NCBI GenBank assembly: GCA_030149175.1
Contig: JASBSA010000157.1
Location: 1 to 48,563, forward strand
From: Winogradskyella sp.
GTDB lineage: Bacteria > Bacteroidota > Bacteroidia > Flavobacteriales > Flavobacteriaceae
Direction of reading: 5' to 3'
Length of the DNA stretch: 48,563 bases
The translations under genes were made by a program, and so were the position numbers. Below the pieces are notes generated by a model, which saw only the letters and a list, made by a program, of their open reading frames with translations, did not search any database and was not told the DNA's origin. This document shows positions 37,378-45,168 of this stretch, piece by piece (the stretch's first letter is position 1; the number at the start of each line of letters is the position of its first letter).

Positions 37378-38469
37378 ATGGTTTTTTTATTGGATGACAC
37401 TTTAATTGATAATATCAACAATGAGAATAATTTTAATACATTTTTTAGATTATTGATGATTTCTTATGTTGAGGGGAAGCATATTATAGTAATCTCACCA
37501 AAAAATGTAAAATTAATTCTTGATAGGAATATTTTAGATGAACAAACAAAAATATATTTAAACCATTATTCATTACATAATAAAGCAGCTATACAAAATC
37601 TTACAATCTTTGACAAAATATGTAAAATAGTTGCATCAAATATAGAAGAAACATACTTGACTGAGCTTTCAAGTGGTAAACAGTATTGGTTGTTAACAAT
37701 TAAAAATTTTCTTGATACAGCTAATTTTCAAAAAACAATTCTTTTAGGAGAAAATGGGAATGATATAAAAATATATGCTTTAATGGCTGATTTTTATAGA
37801 AATCAGGCAAACCTGACTTCTTTTAAATTAAGTTATAAAATCCAATCAGGTGGTGGGAGTACAATTGACAAAGAGTATGAAACTATACATAAGACAAATG
37901 AAGAGTTTTGTCACTGTATAATGGATTGTGATAAGAGGACACCAACAAAAGGACTTGGGAATACAGCCAAGGGTGTGACTAAGTATCACAAACAAAATTA
38001 TGACAGTATTTTGAAGTGTTCCTATCACATTTTAGAAGTTATGGAAATAGAGAATTTATTACCTAAAAGGTTTTATATAGATTATTATGAGAATCATCAG
38101 ATAGATAAAAGAGGTACTTTTGAAAAGATAGAAAAGCTCTTGGAGTTTGATGCTAATGCAATTTTTTATGTTGATTTTAAAAAGGGGTTGAAAAGTTTCA
38201 GTGAATATGAAGACTTTAACTTTTTGGAATATTGGTGCAGCTTAATATTACAAAGTAATACTAAATGTGACATTTGTGTAGATACACAAAACAATAGTTA
38301 TATTTATTTTCATGGCTATGGTGATAAAATTACTATTGACTTTATAAGTTTGAATGAAGATGTAATATTTCAGTTTGTTGAATCAAGTGAAGTAAATGAT
38401 GTATGGCTAGAAATAGGCAAGCATTTAAGCTCTTATATCTTTGGCACACCAAAAATAAGAGCAATATAA
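37378..38469 (+). CDS. TOPRIM-like effector nuclease (AriB/DUF4435-like candidate)
   Basis: The 363-residue protein is not clearly in a family I know. A TOPRIM-like core can be traced: Glu125 in ILLGENGNDIKIYALM, GGGS at 158-161, acidic pair Asp183/Asp185 in IMDCDKRTP, then EIENLLPKRF (223-232), which resembles the segment seen in DUF4435 TOPRIM proteins. The first 110 residues are unassigned. It is fused in operon to the ABC-type ATPase (gap of one base). In PARIS the matching subunit cuts a tRNA after release; here that is inference. Its stop touches the stop of the convergent nuclease gene. Confidence 0.6.
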   Translation: MVFLLDDTLIDNINNENNFNTFFRLLMISYVEGKHIIVISPKNVKLILDRNILDEQTKIYLNHYSLHNKAAIQNLTIFDKICKIVASNIEETYLTELSSGKQYWLLTIKNFLDTANFQKTILLGENGNDIKIYALMADFYRNQANLTSFKLSYKIQSGGGSTIDKEYETIHKTNEEFCHCIMDCDKRTPTKGLGNTAKGVTKYHKQNYDSILKCSYHILEVMEIENLLPKRFYIDYYENHQIDKRGTFEKIEKLLEFDANAIFYVDFKKGLKSFSEYEDFNFLEYWCSLILQSNTKCDICVDTQNNSYIYFHGYGDKITIDFISLNEDVIFQFVESSEVNDVWLEIGKHLSSYIFGTPKIRAI

Positions 38470-39102
38470 TTATGTTAATGATGAAAAGTCTAACATAAGA
38501 TGTTTTATATAAATTTCTTTTTGAGATATAGTTGAATGTACAGATGTGAGGTCAGCAAAAGAAATAGTATTAGTAGAAACATTATTGGTGGTAATTTGTA
38601 CTATTTTTTTTAGATTTTCAGAAATGTTTATCTCTTTTACTATAAATCCAATCATGCAGTTTGATTTCAAATTAGTAGGATATTTTTCTTGAACAAACCT
38701 TAGTACACCATTTTCCACATACTTTTCATTAAGAGAGGTTGTTCCATCAAGTCTTTTACATTCAAGAACATAATAAGCATTGGTGTTTTTTGAATATGTA
38801 GTAGCATTATAAACAATTAAATCTGTCCTTCCTTCTTCAAAATAGTCTTCATTTATTTCAGGCACTTCAGGGTGAAATATATAAGGGGTTAACCCTAACT
38901 GCTCTCTTATTAAATTATTTTTTAAAAAATCCTTATATAATCTGTTTCTAATTTTATTTTCATTGTTTTCAATAGAATCATATCTTTCAATCATCATTTC
39001 AGAGCACTCAGAAATTTTAGAAAGTATAAAGTTAAACTCTCTGGTATAATATGCTTTTGCTTGAGTTTTAAACTTATTGGAGTTTAACATTTTCAATATC
39101 AT
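38470..39102 (-). CDS. PD-(D/E)XK nuclease, restriction subunit
   Basis: The 210-residue protein carries a PD-(D/E)XK site: GRTDLIVYN (Asp94) and YYVLECKRLDG (Glu114, Lys116), with a preceding helix NENKIRNRLYKDFL (Glu48-like). It overlaps the end of the methyltransferase gene by 29 bases (17 if the second ATG at 39090 is used), so its synthesis follows that of the methylase. That order protects the cell from self-cutting. It is the likely cleavage partner of the methyltransferase. Confidence 0.75.
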   Translation of the reverse strand: MILKMLNSNKFKTQAKAYYTREFNFILSKISECSEMMIERYDSIENNENKIRNRLYKDFLKNNLIREQLGLTPYIFHPEVPEINEDYFEEGRTDLIVYNATTYSKNTNAYYVLECKRLDGTTSLNEKYVENGVLRFVQEKYPTNLKSNCMIGFIVKEINISENLKKIVQITTNNVSTNTISFADLTSVHSTISQKEIYIKHLMLDFSSLT

Positions 39103-42067
39103 TAATTTTATGAATCTCCTCTATGAACTCTCCTAAATCTAGGTGAGCAACTGCTTCATGCCAGCATTTATACTCATTAGGCTTTATGACATAAAAACTA
39201 TTTTCCTCAAATCCCTTTATGTCTTTTTGAATAAATAAATTATCTGTTTCTTTAGTAAAGCTTAAAACAGAGAACTTATTTAAAATATCATCAAAAGACT
39301 TATTAAGCCATTTGATTTGATTAGTGTTTTCTGATGGGTTTTTTATTATTTTAAAAAACACTGCAATAGCAAATTTAGAATACCATATTTCAACTTCAAA
39401 AAAGTTGTTTTCATACCCATAAATATTATTAAAATGCTTAATAAAAACATCTGCATACTTGTTTAATAAGATGTTTTTATACTCAACTCTACCAAAGATT
39501 TTTTCAGTTTCTCTTCTTTTAATCATTGGTATAGTAATTTCTTGGGAGTATTCAAATAAGCTTATTTCTTGGCTATTAAAATTGAAGACCTTAAGAAGTT
39601 CATCATCAATTGAAGCTTCCAATGCAATTCTATGAAATTTCAACTCTTGCTTTTCTATATCTTCAAAATCTTTCAGATGAATTTGTTTTTCTACTTCTTC
39701 AATAAATGTTGCCAACTTAACTAGTTTGGTATTACTTCCAAAAGGAGTAGACCATTTTTCCACATCATGAGTTTCTTCTCTTTCTATTCCAATTGAAGAG
39801 CCAATTGAAGTGATGTAGTATGAGAAAAAATTTGAATTTAAAATGACCATAAAAGCTTTTAAAAAAGATATAGATTCATCATCTATGACTTTAATTGCTG
39901 TTAAAGAACTTTTAAAGACACAGTCTGAATAAGAAATTCCAGAAACAGATTTAAACTCCTTATTTGTACCACCAGTTATTAAAAGTGCAGGAGCCTCAAA
40001 TAGAGCCTTCTTTTTAGGCAGGTAGCCCACATAATCATAATTGAATAATTCTTTAGGAGTACTTACAAAATAAGGTGAAATATTTTTTTTATTAGTTGTT
40101 AGAAAAGGTTTTCCAATTAATTCTGAGGACTCATTTTTTTTATCTCCATCAACTAGTTTTAGACCTTGACCTCTAATAAATCTATCTGTATTAGAAACAA
40201 CTTCATCTATAGAATCAAACTCATCTTTAAGTCTCTTTATTAATTGAAAATCTAATATATTACCATATACTAAAGTTTTCCATAACCAATCATGTTTTAA
40301 GAACAAGCATTGTGGAATATTCTTTACATCATACTTTTCAATTACTAGCAATTTGAAAACATTAAAAAATAAATTAGGCTTTAAGGAGATATGATTTATT
40401 AAGTCATTTGTATTATTCTTTTTTGATTTTGAGAAGAAAAGTATAGATGCTGGTGCAACTGCTTTATCATTTGACTTGTCAAAAATATAATGCCTGACTG
40501 AGGATAGTTCAAACACTTTCCTCAATGAATTATTATTCAAGAAATACTCTCTAAAAGCATCCCCATTTAAATTGTATAATACCTTACTTGTGACAATAAA
40601 AGCACACTCTTCAAATGTATAATCTTTAACTTTTATTAAAAAAGCTTGAGCAATCTCTTTACTACTAATTAAGTTTTTTAGTCTCTCTTCTTTTTGGAGC
40701 TTTTTAATATATGAAATATATGAATCTTGTTCTTTAGATAGATTACCCCATGGTGGGTTGCCTATGATAAACTGAAACTTTTTTTTAGTTAACATATTTT
40801 TATCATTGAAAAAATCATCAACAAAAAAATTAGTGTTAATTAATTCAGGAAATTTGAAGCTTGAAATATCAGGAGGAGTTAGATAATCCAATAGAGTAAT
40901 ATAAAGTGAGAATATTGCAACATTCACTGCATTTTCATCATTATCAATTCCAAAAATATTATCCTTAAGTAACTTTCTTAATGCTTTTTTATATTTAACA
41001 ATATCATCTTCATAATCTTGATTCAAATCTTGGTACTGATGAATGATTTTTCTTAATGTCTCTACTAGAAAGATTCCTGAACCACAAGCAGGGTCTAAAA
41101 CCTTACAATTGTATGAAGACTTATTTTTTTTGAAATATTGTGATACTGTATCTTTTTGTATATAGTCAACCAAAAAAAGAGGAGTATAATATGCTCCTTT
41201 ATCTTCTTGACCTGATTTCCCAATAAAAAATTCATAAATATGGCTCACCAATTCAATAGGAATTATTGAAAAGTCATAAATATCAAACAATGAGTATTGT
41301 CCTGTATTGAGGCTAATTCCTTGAAGAAACCATTTTATATTTTGAAGAGTATCTAATGAAACTTGAAGTAATTCATCACTGTCAACAGGAAATAGATTCC
41401 CATTGAACTCTTTTTCTAAATAGTCAAAAAACTGGTAAGTACCTCTTTTTGAATTTAAAATCTCAATTAAATCATCATTAGTAAAAGGTCTATTGTTTCC
41501 TTGATATTTTACTACTACCTTTCTATCAATCAAGTATCTAATAAAAATAATCCTACCAATTAGAAAATTAGCAGATTTAGATGATACATTAGTTGAGATA
41601 AGTTTTCTTCTTAAAACTTTAATGTCTTCAAGTAATTTATCATCAACCTTTGTTTTATCCTTTAATTTTTGCTGATACTTTTTCCAAGTAACCCCAGTTA
41701 TTAATTTAAAATATTCAAAATCACTTATATTGTCTTTGTCTGTTAGTATTTCAAGTTTTCTCTCTTGTTTTAAGAAAGAAAAGCCATTATAAATATGTGT
41801 TTGATTATTCTTGGTAACAAAAACAACAGGAGACTTATTGAAATTCCAACAATCTTTAGAGACTTTCTCTATACTTTCAGGATTATCAAAAAAAAGAATT
41901 AAAGGTTCATCTCCAAACAAATAAAATGCTGTTGGTTTTATTTTTTCATGGATAATATTTTTAATTCTCTTAGGTAAATTAGAATGCTCTAGCCAATCTT
42001 TATCTGAAGTGAAGGTTACTCCATTTTCTTTAGATAGACCAAGTTTATTTAAAATGTCTTCAAGCAT
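39074..42067 (-). CDS. Large N6-adenine DNA methyltransferase
   Basis: The 997-residue enzyme has a methylase core in the middle: motif X-like GAYYTP (291-296), motif I LDPACGSGIFLVE (324-336), a helical segment with NIFGIDNDENAVNVA and motif IV FIIGNPPWG (433-441). The target-recognition region is C-terminal (about 600-990). The layout is that of Eco57I/type IIG methylases, but the N-terminal 250 residues show no PD-(D/E)XK nuclease I can see; the nuclease is the separate downstream gene. The specificity is unknown. It lies in the element's defence cargo, convergent to the ATPase/TOPRIM operon. Confidence 0.85.
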   Translation of the reverse strand: MLEDILNKLGLSKENGVTFTSDKDWLEHSNLPKRIKNIIHEKIKPTAFYLFGDEPLILFFDNPESIEKVSKDCWNFNKSPVVFVTKNNQTHIYNGFSFLKQERKLEILTDKDNISDFEYFKLITGVTWKKYQQKLKDKTKVDDKLLEDIKVLRRKLISTNVSSKSANFLIGRIIFIRYLIDRKVVVKYQGNNRPFTNDDLIEILNSKRGTYQFFDYLEKEFNGNLFPVDSDELLQVSLDTLQNIKWFLQGISLNTGQYSLFDIYDFSIIPIELVSHIYEFFIGKSGQEDKGAYYTPLFLVDYIQKDTVSQYFKKNKSSYNCKVLDPACGSGIFLVETLRKIIHQYQDLNQDYEDDIVKYKKALRKLLKDNIFGIDNDENAVNVAIFSLYITLLDYLTPPDISSFKFPELINTNFFVDDFFNDKNMLTKKKFQFIIGNPPWGNLSKEQDSYISYIKKLQKEERLKNLISSKEIAQAFLIKVKDYTFEECAFIVTSKVLYNLNGDAFREYFLNNNSLRKVFELSSVRHYIFDKSNDKAVAPASILFFSKSKKNNTNDLINHISLKPNLFFNVFKLLVIEKYDVKNIPQCLFLKHDWLWKTLVYGNILDFQLIKRLKDEFDSIDEVVSNTDRFIRGQGLKLVDGDKKNESSELIGKPFLTTNKKNISPYFVSTPKELFNYDYVGYLPKKKALFEAPALLITGGTNKEFKSVSGISYSDCVFKSSLTAIKVIDDESISFLKAFMVILNSNFFSYYITSIGSSIGIEREETHDVEKWSTPFGSNTKLVKLATFIEEVEKQIHLKDFEDIEKQELKFHRIALEASIDDELLKVFNFNSQEISLFEYSQEITIPMIKRRETEKIFGRVEYKNILLNKYADVFIKHFNNIYGYENNFFEVEIWYSKFAIAVFFKIIKNPSENTNQIKWLNKSFDDILNKFSVLSFTKETDNLFIQKDIKGFEENSFYVIKPNEYKCWHEAVAHLDLGEFIEEIHKINDIENVKLQ

Positions 42068-42312
42068 TCTTTTTTGATGGAAAAATTAACTTTAAAGATA
42101 TATCTAATTTTTTTTAAAAAAAATTTTATACTCAAGAAATAGCTCATTTGCAATTTACCCTCTCAAACACCCCCACCCACTTTTGGATTGGGAAACATCC
42201 CTATGCCTTTTGGATTCAAGACAAAAAATTGACAGCAGTAAATTTATCAAGGTGATAGCTGATGTTTTCTTCTGTCAACAGAATCAAATGTTTAACTCAA
42301 AAATTATTTATT
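42068..42312. other. 245-base divergent gap with C-rich stretch and repeats
   Basis: There is no gene. It holds a C-rich run (near 42159-42180, ACCC/ACACCCCCACCC), two direct CTTTTGGATT copies about 28 bases apart, and an inverted pair TTGACAG (42229) / CTGTCAA (42272). It should contain promoters for the methylase (minus) and the small gene (plus). It may also serve as a replication or transfer signal. Confidence 0.4.
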
Positions 42313-42687
42313 ATGGTAACTGTTATTGGATATGACAAAAGACTATCAGAAGATGGTAGAGAATTTTTCACACTAACCATTCAAGGTGGTGTAGAAGTAG
42401 TGCAGTCTCAAAATGGGAATTTATATATGACTGCCAGAAAAACAAGCATTCCTTCAACTTTTGATGAAGAGGGTTGCAAATTAGCTGTTGGAACACAAAT
42501 TCCTGGCAATATTGAAAAAGTAGCTTGTGAAGAATATGAGTATGTAAATAAAGATACTGGGGAGGTAATTTCTCTTTCACATACCTATCAATATGTTCCA
42601 GAGGAAAAGAAACAGGAAAAGCAAAGTTCAATGCCTGAATTTATGCCTGTTGACTTTGAACAGAATGTTTCTGTAATGGCTCAATAA
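42313..42687 (+). CDS. Small hypothetical protein of the replication module
   Basis: The 124-residue product starts at the ATG 42313 (MVTVIGYDKRLSEDG); an earlier in-frame ATG at 42262 adds a poorly fitting leader. It is beta-rich in its first 100 residues and has an acidic, Gln/Pro-rich tail (EEKKQEKQSSMPEF). That shape recalls single-strand-binding proteins (OB fold with acidic tail), but no motif proves it. It lies before the hairpin region and the RadC-like gene. Confidence 0.45.
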   Translation: MVTVIGYDKRLSEDGREFFTLTIQGGVEVVQSQNGNLYMTARKTSIPSTFDEEGCKLAVGTQIPGNIEKVACEEYEYVNKDTGEVISLSHTYQYVPEEKKQEKQSSMPEFMPVDFEQNVSVMAQ

Positions 42688-42693
42688 TGTCTT

Positions 42694-42818
42694 TTCATGT
42701 CATGACTCTATATATAGTAGTTGTGACATGAATTTACATTTTATAACAATTTGTGATTTTATCTATATAGGAGAGAATCACAAATAGTACTACTAATGAT
42801 TTTATACCATTAGTAGTA
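42694..42818. repeat. Three consecutive inverted repeats
   Basis: TTCATGTCA/TGACATGAA (42694-42702, 42724-42732), TTTGTGATT/AATCACAAA (42750-42758, 42776-42784) and TACTACTAATG/CATTAGTAGTA (42788-42798, 42808-42818) stand in a row in a 240-base non-coding gap. Arms are perfect at 9, 9 and 11 bases. The first may end the upstream gene, but three in a row suggest a replication origin or a structured RNA. Confidence 0.7.
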
Positions 42819-42927
42819 ATTCTACTTTTCACTTACATGTGAGTTATCAAAAATTACCTCATTTATATCTTTTTTGGTGATATAATTTTATTCATACATT
42901 AATTAATATAGCTAAATATCAATCTTA

Positions 42928-43377
42928 ATGAAATTAAATGCAATTGCTGAAATTCAGATTAGCTACTCAGCAAAAGTGGCTAAACAATTCAGGATAAAAG
43001 TAAATAGTAGTGAGGATGCATATACCTCTTTTCTGAGTTCATGGAACCAGAACCTAATTGAACTTCAAGAGGAGTTTAAAGTGATGTTGCTCAACAACTC
43101 TAATGAGGTACTTGGAATACATAATTTGTCTAAGGGAACCATTACAGGAACAATAGTGGATGTCAAATTGGTTTTTGCCATTGCTTTAAAGGCATGTGCA
43201 TCAGCAATCATTTTGGCACATAACCACCCTTCAGGAAATCTTAAGGCAAGTCAAGCAGATATATCTTTGACAAGAAAAATCAAACAATGTTCAGACTTTT
43301 TGGATATTAAGCTTCTTGACCACTTGATTGTAACCAAAGATGGTTACACCAGTATGGCTGATAAAAATCTAATGTGA
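42928..43377 (+). CDS. RadC-like JAB-domain protein
   Basis: The 149-residue protein has the JAMM metal site H98-N-H100-P-S-G with Asp111 ten residues on, and a likely catalytic Glu near 48-49 (LQEEFKVMLL). It also has the RadC pattern LSKGTITGTIVDVKLVFAIAL. Short RadC proteins without the helix-hairpin-helix domain are common on mobile elements of Bacteroidetes; their biochemical role is unsettled. It is convergent with the repressor gene. Confidence 0.88.
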   Translation: MKLNAIAEIQISYSAKVAKQFRIKVNSSEDAYTSFLSSWNQNLIELQEEFKVMLLNNSNEVLGIHNLSKGTITGTIVDVKLVFAIALKACASAIILAHNHPSGNLKASQADISLTRKIKQCSDFLDIKLLDHLIVTKDGYTSMADKNLM

Positions 43378-43398
43378 TAAGTTAGAACTTTAGGAGTA

Positions 43399-43653
43399 TT
43401 AATTTTTATCTGAAGAATCTCTCATTTTCTGTAAGTCAGAAAAGTCAAATATTTCTTTCAATGGTATATCAAGAGCAACTGCTATCTTATTTAGAGTGGA
43501 TATTGTAGAGTTCACATTGCCAGCCTCTATTCTACTCATATTTGACTTTTCAAAATTACATTTTGCTGCAAGAACCTGTTGAGAAATATTGTGCTTATCC
43601 CTGAGCATTTTTATTCTCCTTCCTATCAGTTTATGTAGCTTATCAACAGCCAT
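43399..43653 (-). CDS. XRE-family transcriptional repressor
   Basis: The 84-residue protein has an HTH of the Cro/CI type in residues 8-65: GRRIKMLRDKHNISQQVLA, FEKSNMSRIEAG, then TISTLNKIAVALDIPLKEIF. No second domain is present. Its ATG is one base from a perfect palindrome that overlaps the divergent promoter, so it likely represses itself and the neighbouring lipoprotein. Confidence 0.88.
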   Translation of the reverse strand: MAVDKLHKLIGRRIKMLRDKHNISQQVLAAKCNFEKSNMSRIEAGNVNSTISTLNKIAVALDIPLKEIFDFSDLQKMRDSSDKN

Positions 43654-43654
43654 G

Positions 43655-43722
43655 GGGTTATCTTATTTGATAACCCAAAATTTCAATTATATTTGTGTTA
43701 ATCAGTTATCACAAATGATAAC
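43655..43722. promoter_or_regulatory. Twin operators and divergent promoters of the repressor/lipoprotein pair
   Basis: O1 is GGGTTATC-N6-GATAACCC (43655-43676); O2 is GTTATC-N6-GATAAC (43705-43722). The shared core is GTTATC-N6-GATAAC. On plus, TTTG (43666-43669, inside O1) and TATATTTG (43688-43695) are 18 bases apart; O2 covers the probable start of transcription. On minus, TATAATTG lies between the operators with TTG inside O2. Repressor binding should therefore shut both directions. Confidence 0.8.
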
Positions 43723-43732
43723 TAATATTATT

Positions 43733-44647
43733 ATGAAAAAAATCATATATGTATTAACCTCTTTTGTCATTTTCTCTTGTAATACAGAAAATCAAAGTAT
43801 AGAGGGTTATTACAAAAAAATCAACACACATAAATTATCAAGTCCTTCATTATATCTTTTTAGAAATGATACTTTAAGAATCACCTCTTCAAGTGGCATA
43901 GAATCATACTATTTATGGTCAAAAAAGAAGGAGAGATATTATAATCTTGATAATACTAAGAAAGGTAAACTAGGTTATTCTTATGGTGGGGCTTTCTATA
44001 AAATTGACTCTAAGCACATCACTTACAAACTTACTGAAGATGAAATTAAGTCAAACATACAAGAAGATTTATACAATGAAAGTGATACTGATGATATCAG
44101 AGATATGGCTGTTTTTCTTTTAAATGAGATTGGGACAGATACTTTAATGAAAATATCAGAAAATGAATTTAATCAATATGCTAATCATTTTTTAAGCAAT
44201 GAAAAGGTAAGAATAGACTATCATGGTTTGAGATTAGACCTGCCTAAAGCATGGAGTACAGAAAAAGTTGAAATTGTCAAAGACAGAGTATTTCAAGTAA
44301 ATTCTAAGAATATTAACCAATCAAATAGAAAAGGTATAGTATTTACTTTTGGAAATGAAGATGTATTTGGAAATTCTATTGAAAATTCTATTGAGAATTT
44401 TAAGAGTAATTTGAACAAACCAGGGGTTGTATTTCAAAGCATAAAAGATTCAGAGTATAAGGGAATAGAAGCAAAAGAATTGCCTTATGTTATCAATAAT
44501 GAGGTTATTAAAAAAGTGGTTGGCAAAGTGGTATTTTTCAAAGTTTCAGATATATCTTTTGCAGTTGATATCAAGTCTAATAATCTAGATGAAGAGGAAT
44601 TCAAAGATATTGAAGATAGTTTTAATTTCAACATAAGACATTTTTAG
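43733..44647 (+). CDS. Unknown lipoprotein of the element
   Basis: The ATG at 43733 (MKKIIYVLTSFVIFSC) gives a lipobox at Cys16; the longer frame from 43589 would run through the operator region and the repressor gene and is rejected. The 304-residue protein has an N-terminal part (IEGYYKKIN to about 180) and a C-terminal part (from VRIDYHGLRLDLPKAW) without a known family. It is regulated by the adjacent repressor. An envelope role such as superinfection exclusion is a guess based on context. Confidence 0.7.
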   Translation: MKKIIYVLTSFVIFSCNTENQSIEGYYKKINTHKLSSPSLYLFRNDTLRITSSSGIESYYLWSKKKERYYNLDNTKKGKLGYSYGGAFYKIDSKHITYKLTEDEIKSNIQEDLYNESDTDDIRDMAVFLLNEIGTDTLMKISENEFNQYANHFLSNEKVRIDYHGLRLDLPKAWSTEKVEIVKDRVFQVNSKNINQSNRKGIVFTFGNEDVFGNSIENSIENFKSNLNKPGVVFQSIKDSEYKGIEAKELPYVINNEVIKKVVGKVVFFKVSDISFAVDIKSNNLDEEEFKDIEDSFNFNIRHF

Positions 44648-44667
44648 ACAATTAAATATTTTCTAAC

Positions 44668-44694
44668 AACCACCTCATAGTAGGTGGTTTTTTT
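44668..44694 (+). terminator. Terminator of the lipoprotein gene
   Basis: AACCACCT/AGGTGGTT stem with a six-base loop followed by TTTTT, 21 bases after the stop. It also shows that an ATG at 44684 is not a real start for the next gene. Confidence 0.85.
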
Positions 44695-44707
44695 ATATCC
44701 AATAGTT

Positions 44708-45115
44708 ATGAGAATAGACTTTTTACCATTTCAATTAGGCATGCAATATGAGAATTGGGAATTTGATTTAGATGCTGGTAAAGATTTGATAATTTGTGAG
44801 AAGTATAAGTATATTAAAGATGATATTTTAGAAATATTAGGAGTGCCTGTGAGAAATATTTATCTTTATTTCAATGCTGATATTTTAGTAAGAGTAGATG
44901 TGTCTTTCCAAAAAGGAACACAACCTAAAACTTTTATTGATTTAGCAGTAAGCTTAGAAACAAAATATGGGAGACAGTTATTGTTTTCTAATAATGAAGA
45001 ATCAACACTTTATAAAAAATGGAAAGGTGTTAAGAAAAGCCTCTTTCTAAAACATTTTTTAGATAATAACTCTGTTTCAATTATATTAACTAAATATAAA
45101 TATATTAACCTATAA
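44708..45115 (+). CDS. Hypothetical protein, 135 residues
   Basis: The chosen ATG at 44708 (MRIDFLPFQLGMQYENWEF) lies just after the terminator; the earlier one at 44684 falls inside it. No signal peptide and no family recognised. The acidic, beta-rich middle and the small size recall immunity or antitoxin-like proteins, but this is not evidence. It is the last gene of the element, 53 bases from the right tRNA. Confidence 0.55.
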   Translation: MRIDFLPFQLGMQYENWEFDLDAGKDLIICEKYKYIKDDILEILGVPVRNIYLYFNADILVRVDVSFQKGTQPKTFIDLAVSLETKYGRQLLFSNNEESTLYKKWKGVKKSLFLKHFLDNNSVSIILTKYKYINL

Positions 45116-45129
45116 GGTGTACTTTTAGG
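45116..45129. promoter_or_regulatory. Candidate integrase arm site, right end
   Basis: GGTGTACTTTTAGG matches 12 of 14 positions of the left-end GGTGTACAATTAGG, in the same orientation. Confidence 0.35.
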
Positions 45130-45168
45130 ATACCCTGTAATATTATTAGCTTTAAGTAATAACCAATG

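Noticed and set aside
35799-38469. Gabija or Septu system
   Set aside because: Gabija needs a single ATPase-TOPRIM chain plus a UvrD-like helicase, and Septu needs an HNH partner next to the ATPase; here the partner is TOPRIM-like and no helicase exists.
42262-42312. Earlier ATG for the small replication-module gene
   Set aside because: The 17 extra residues are unlike the rest, and the upstream DNA looks like a promoter region with an inverted pair.
43589-43732. N-terminal extension of the element lipoprotein from an ATG at 43589
   Set aside because: It would run antisense through the repressor gene, both operators and the promoter; the ATG at 43733 gives a proper lipobox.
45138-45145. Promoter for the right tRNA copy (TAATATTA)
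   Set aside because: Two departures from TAnnTTTG-type expectation and no TTG at the proper distance; too weak to annotate.
29842-45168. Prophage or conjugative element
   Set aside because: No capsid, portal, terminase, tail, relaxase, VirB4-like or coupling-protein genes are present in any frame.
29842-45168. CRISPR array or retron in the defence region
   Set aside because: No regularly spaced repeats and no reverse transcriptase; the three inverted repeats near 42.7 kb differ in sequence from each other.
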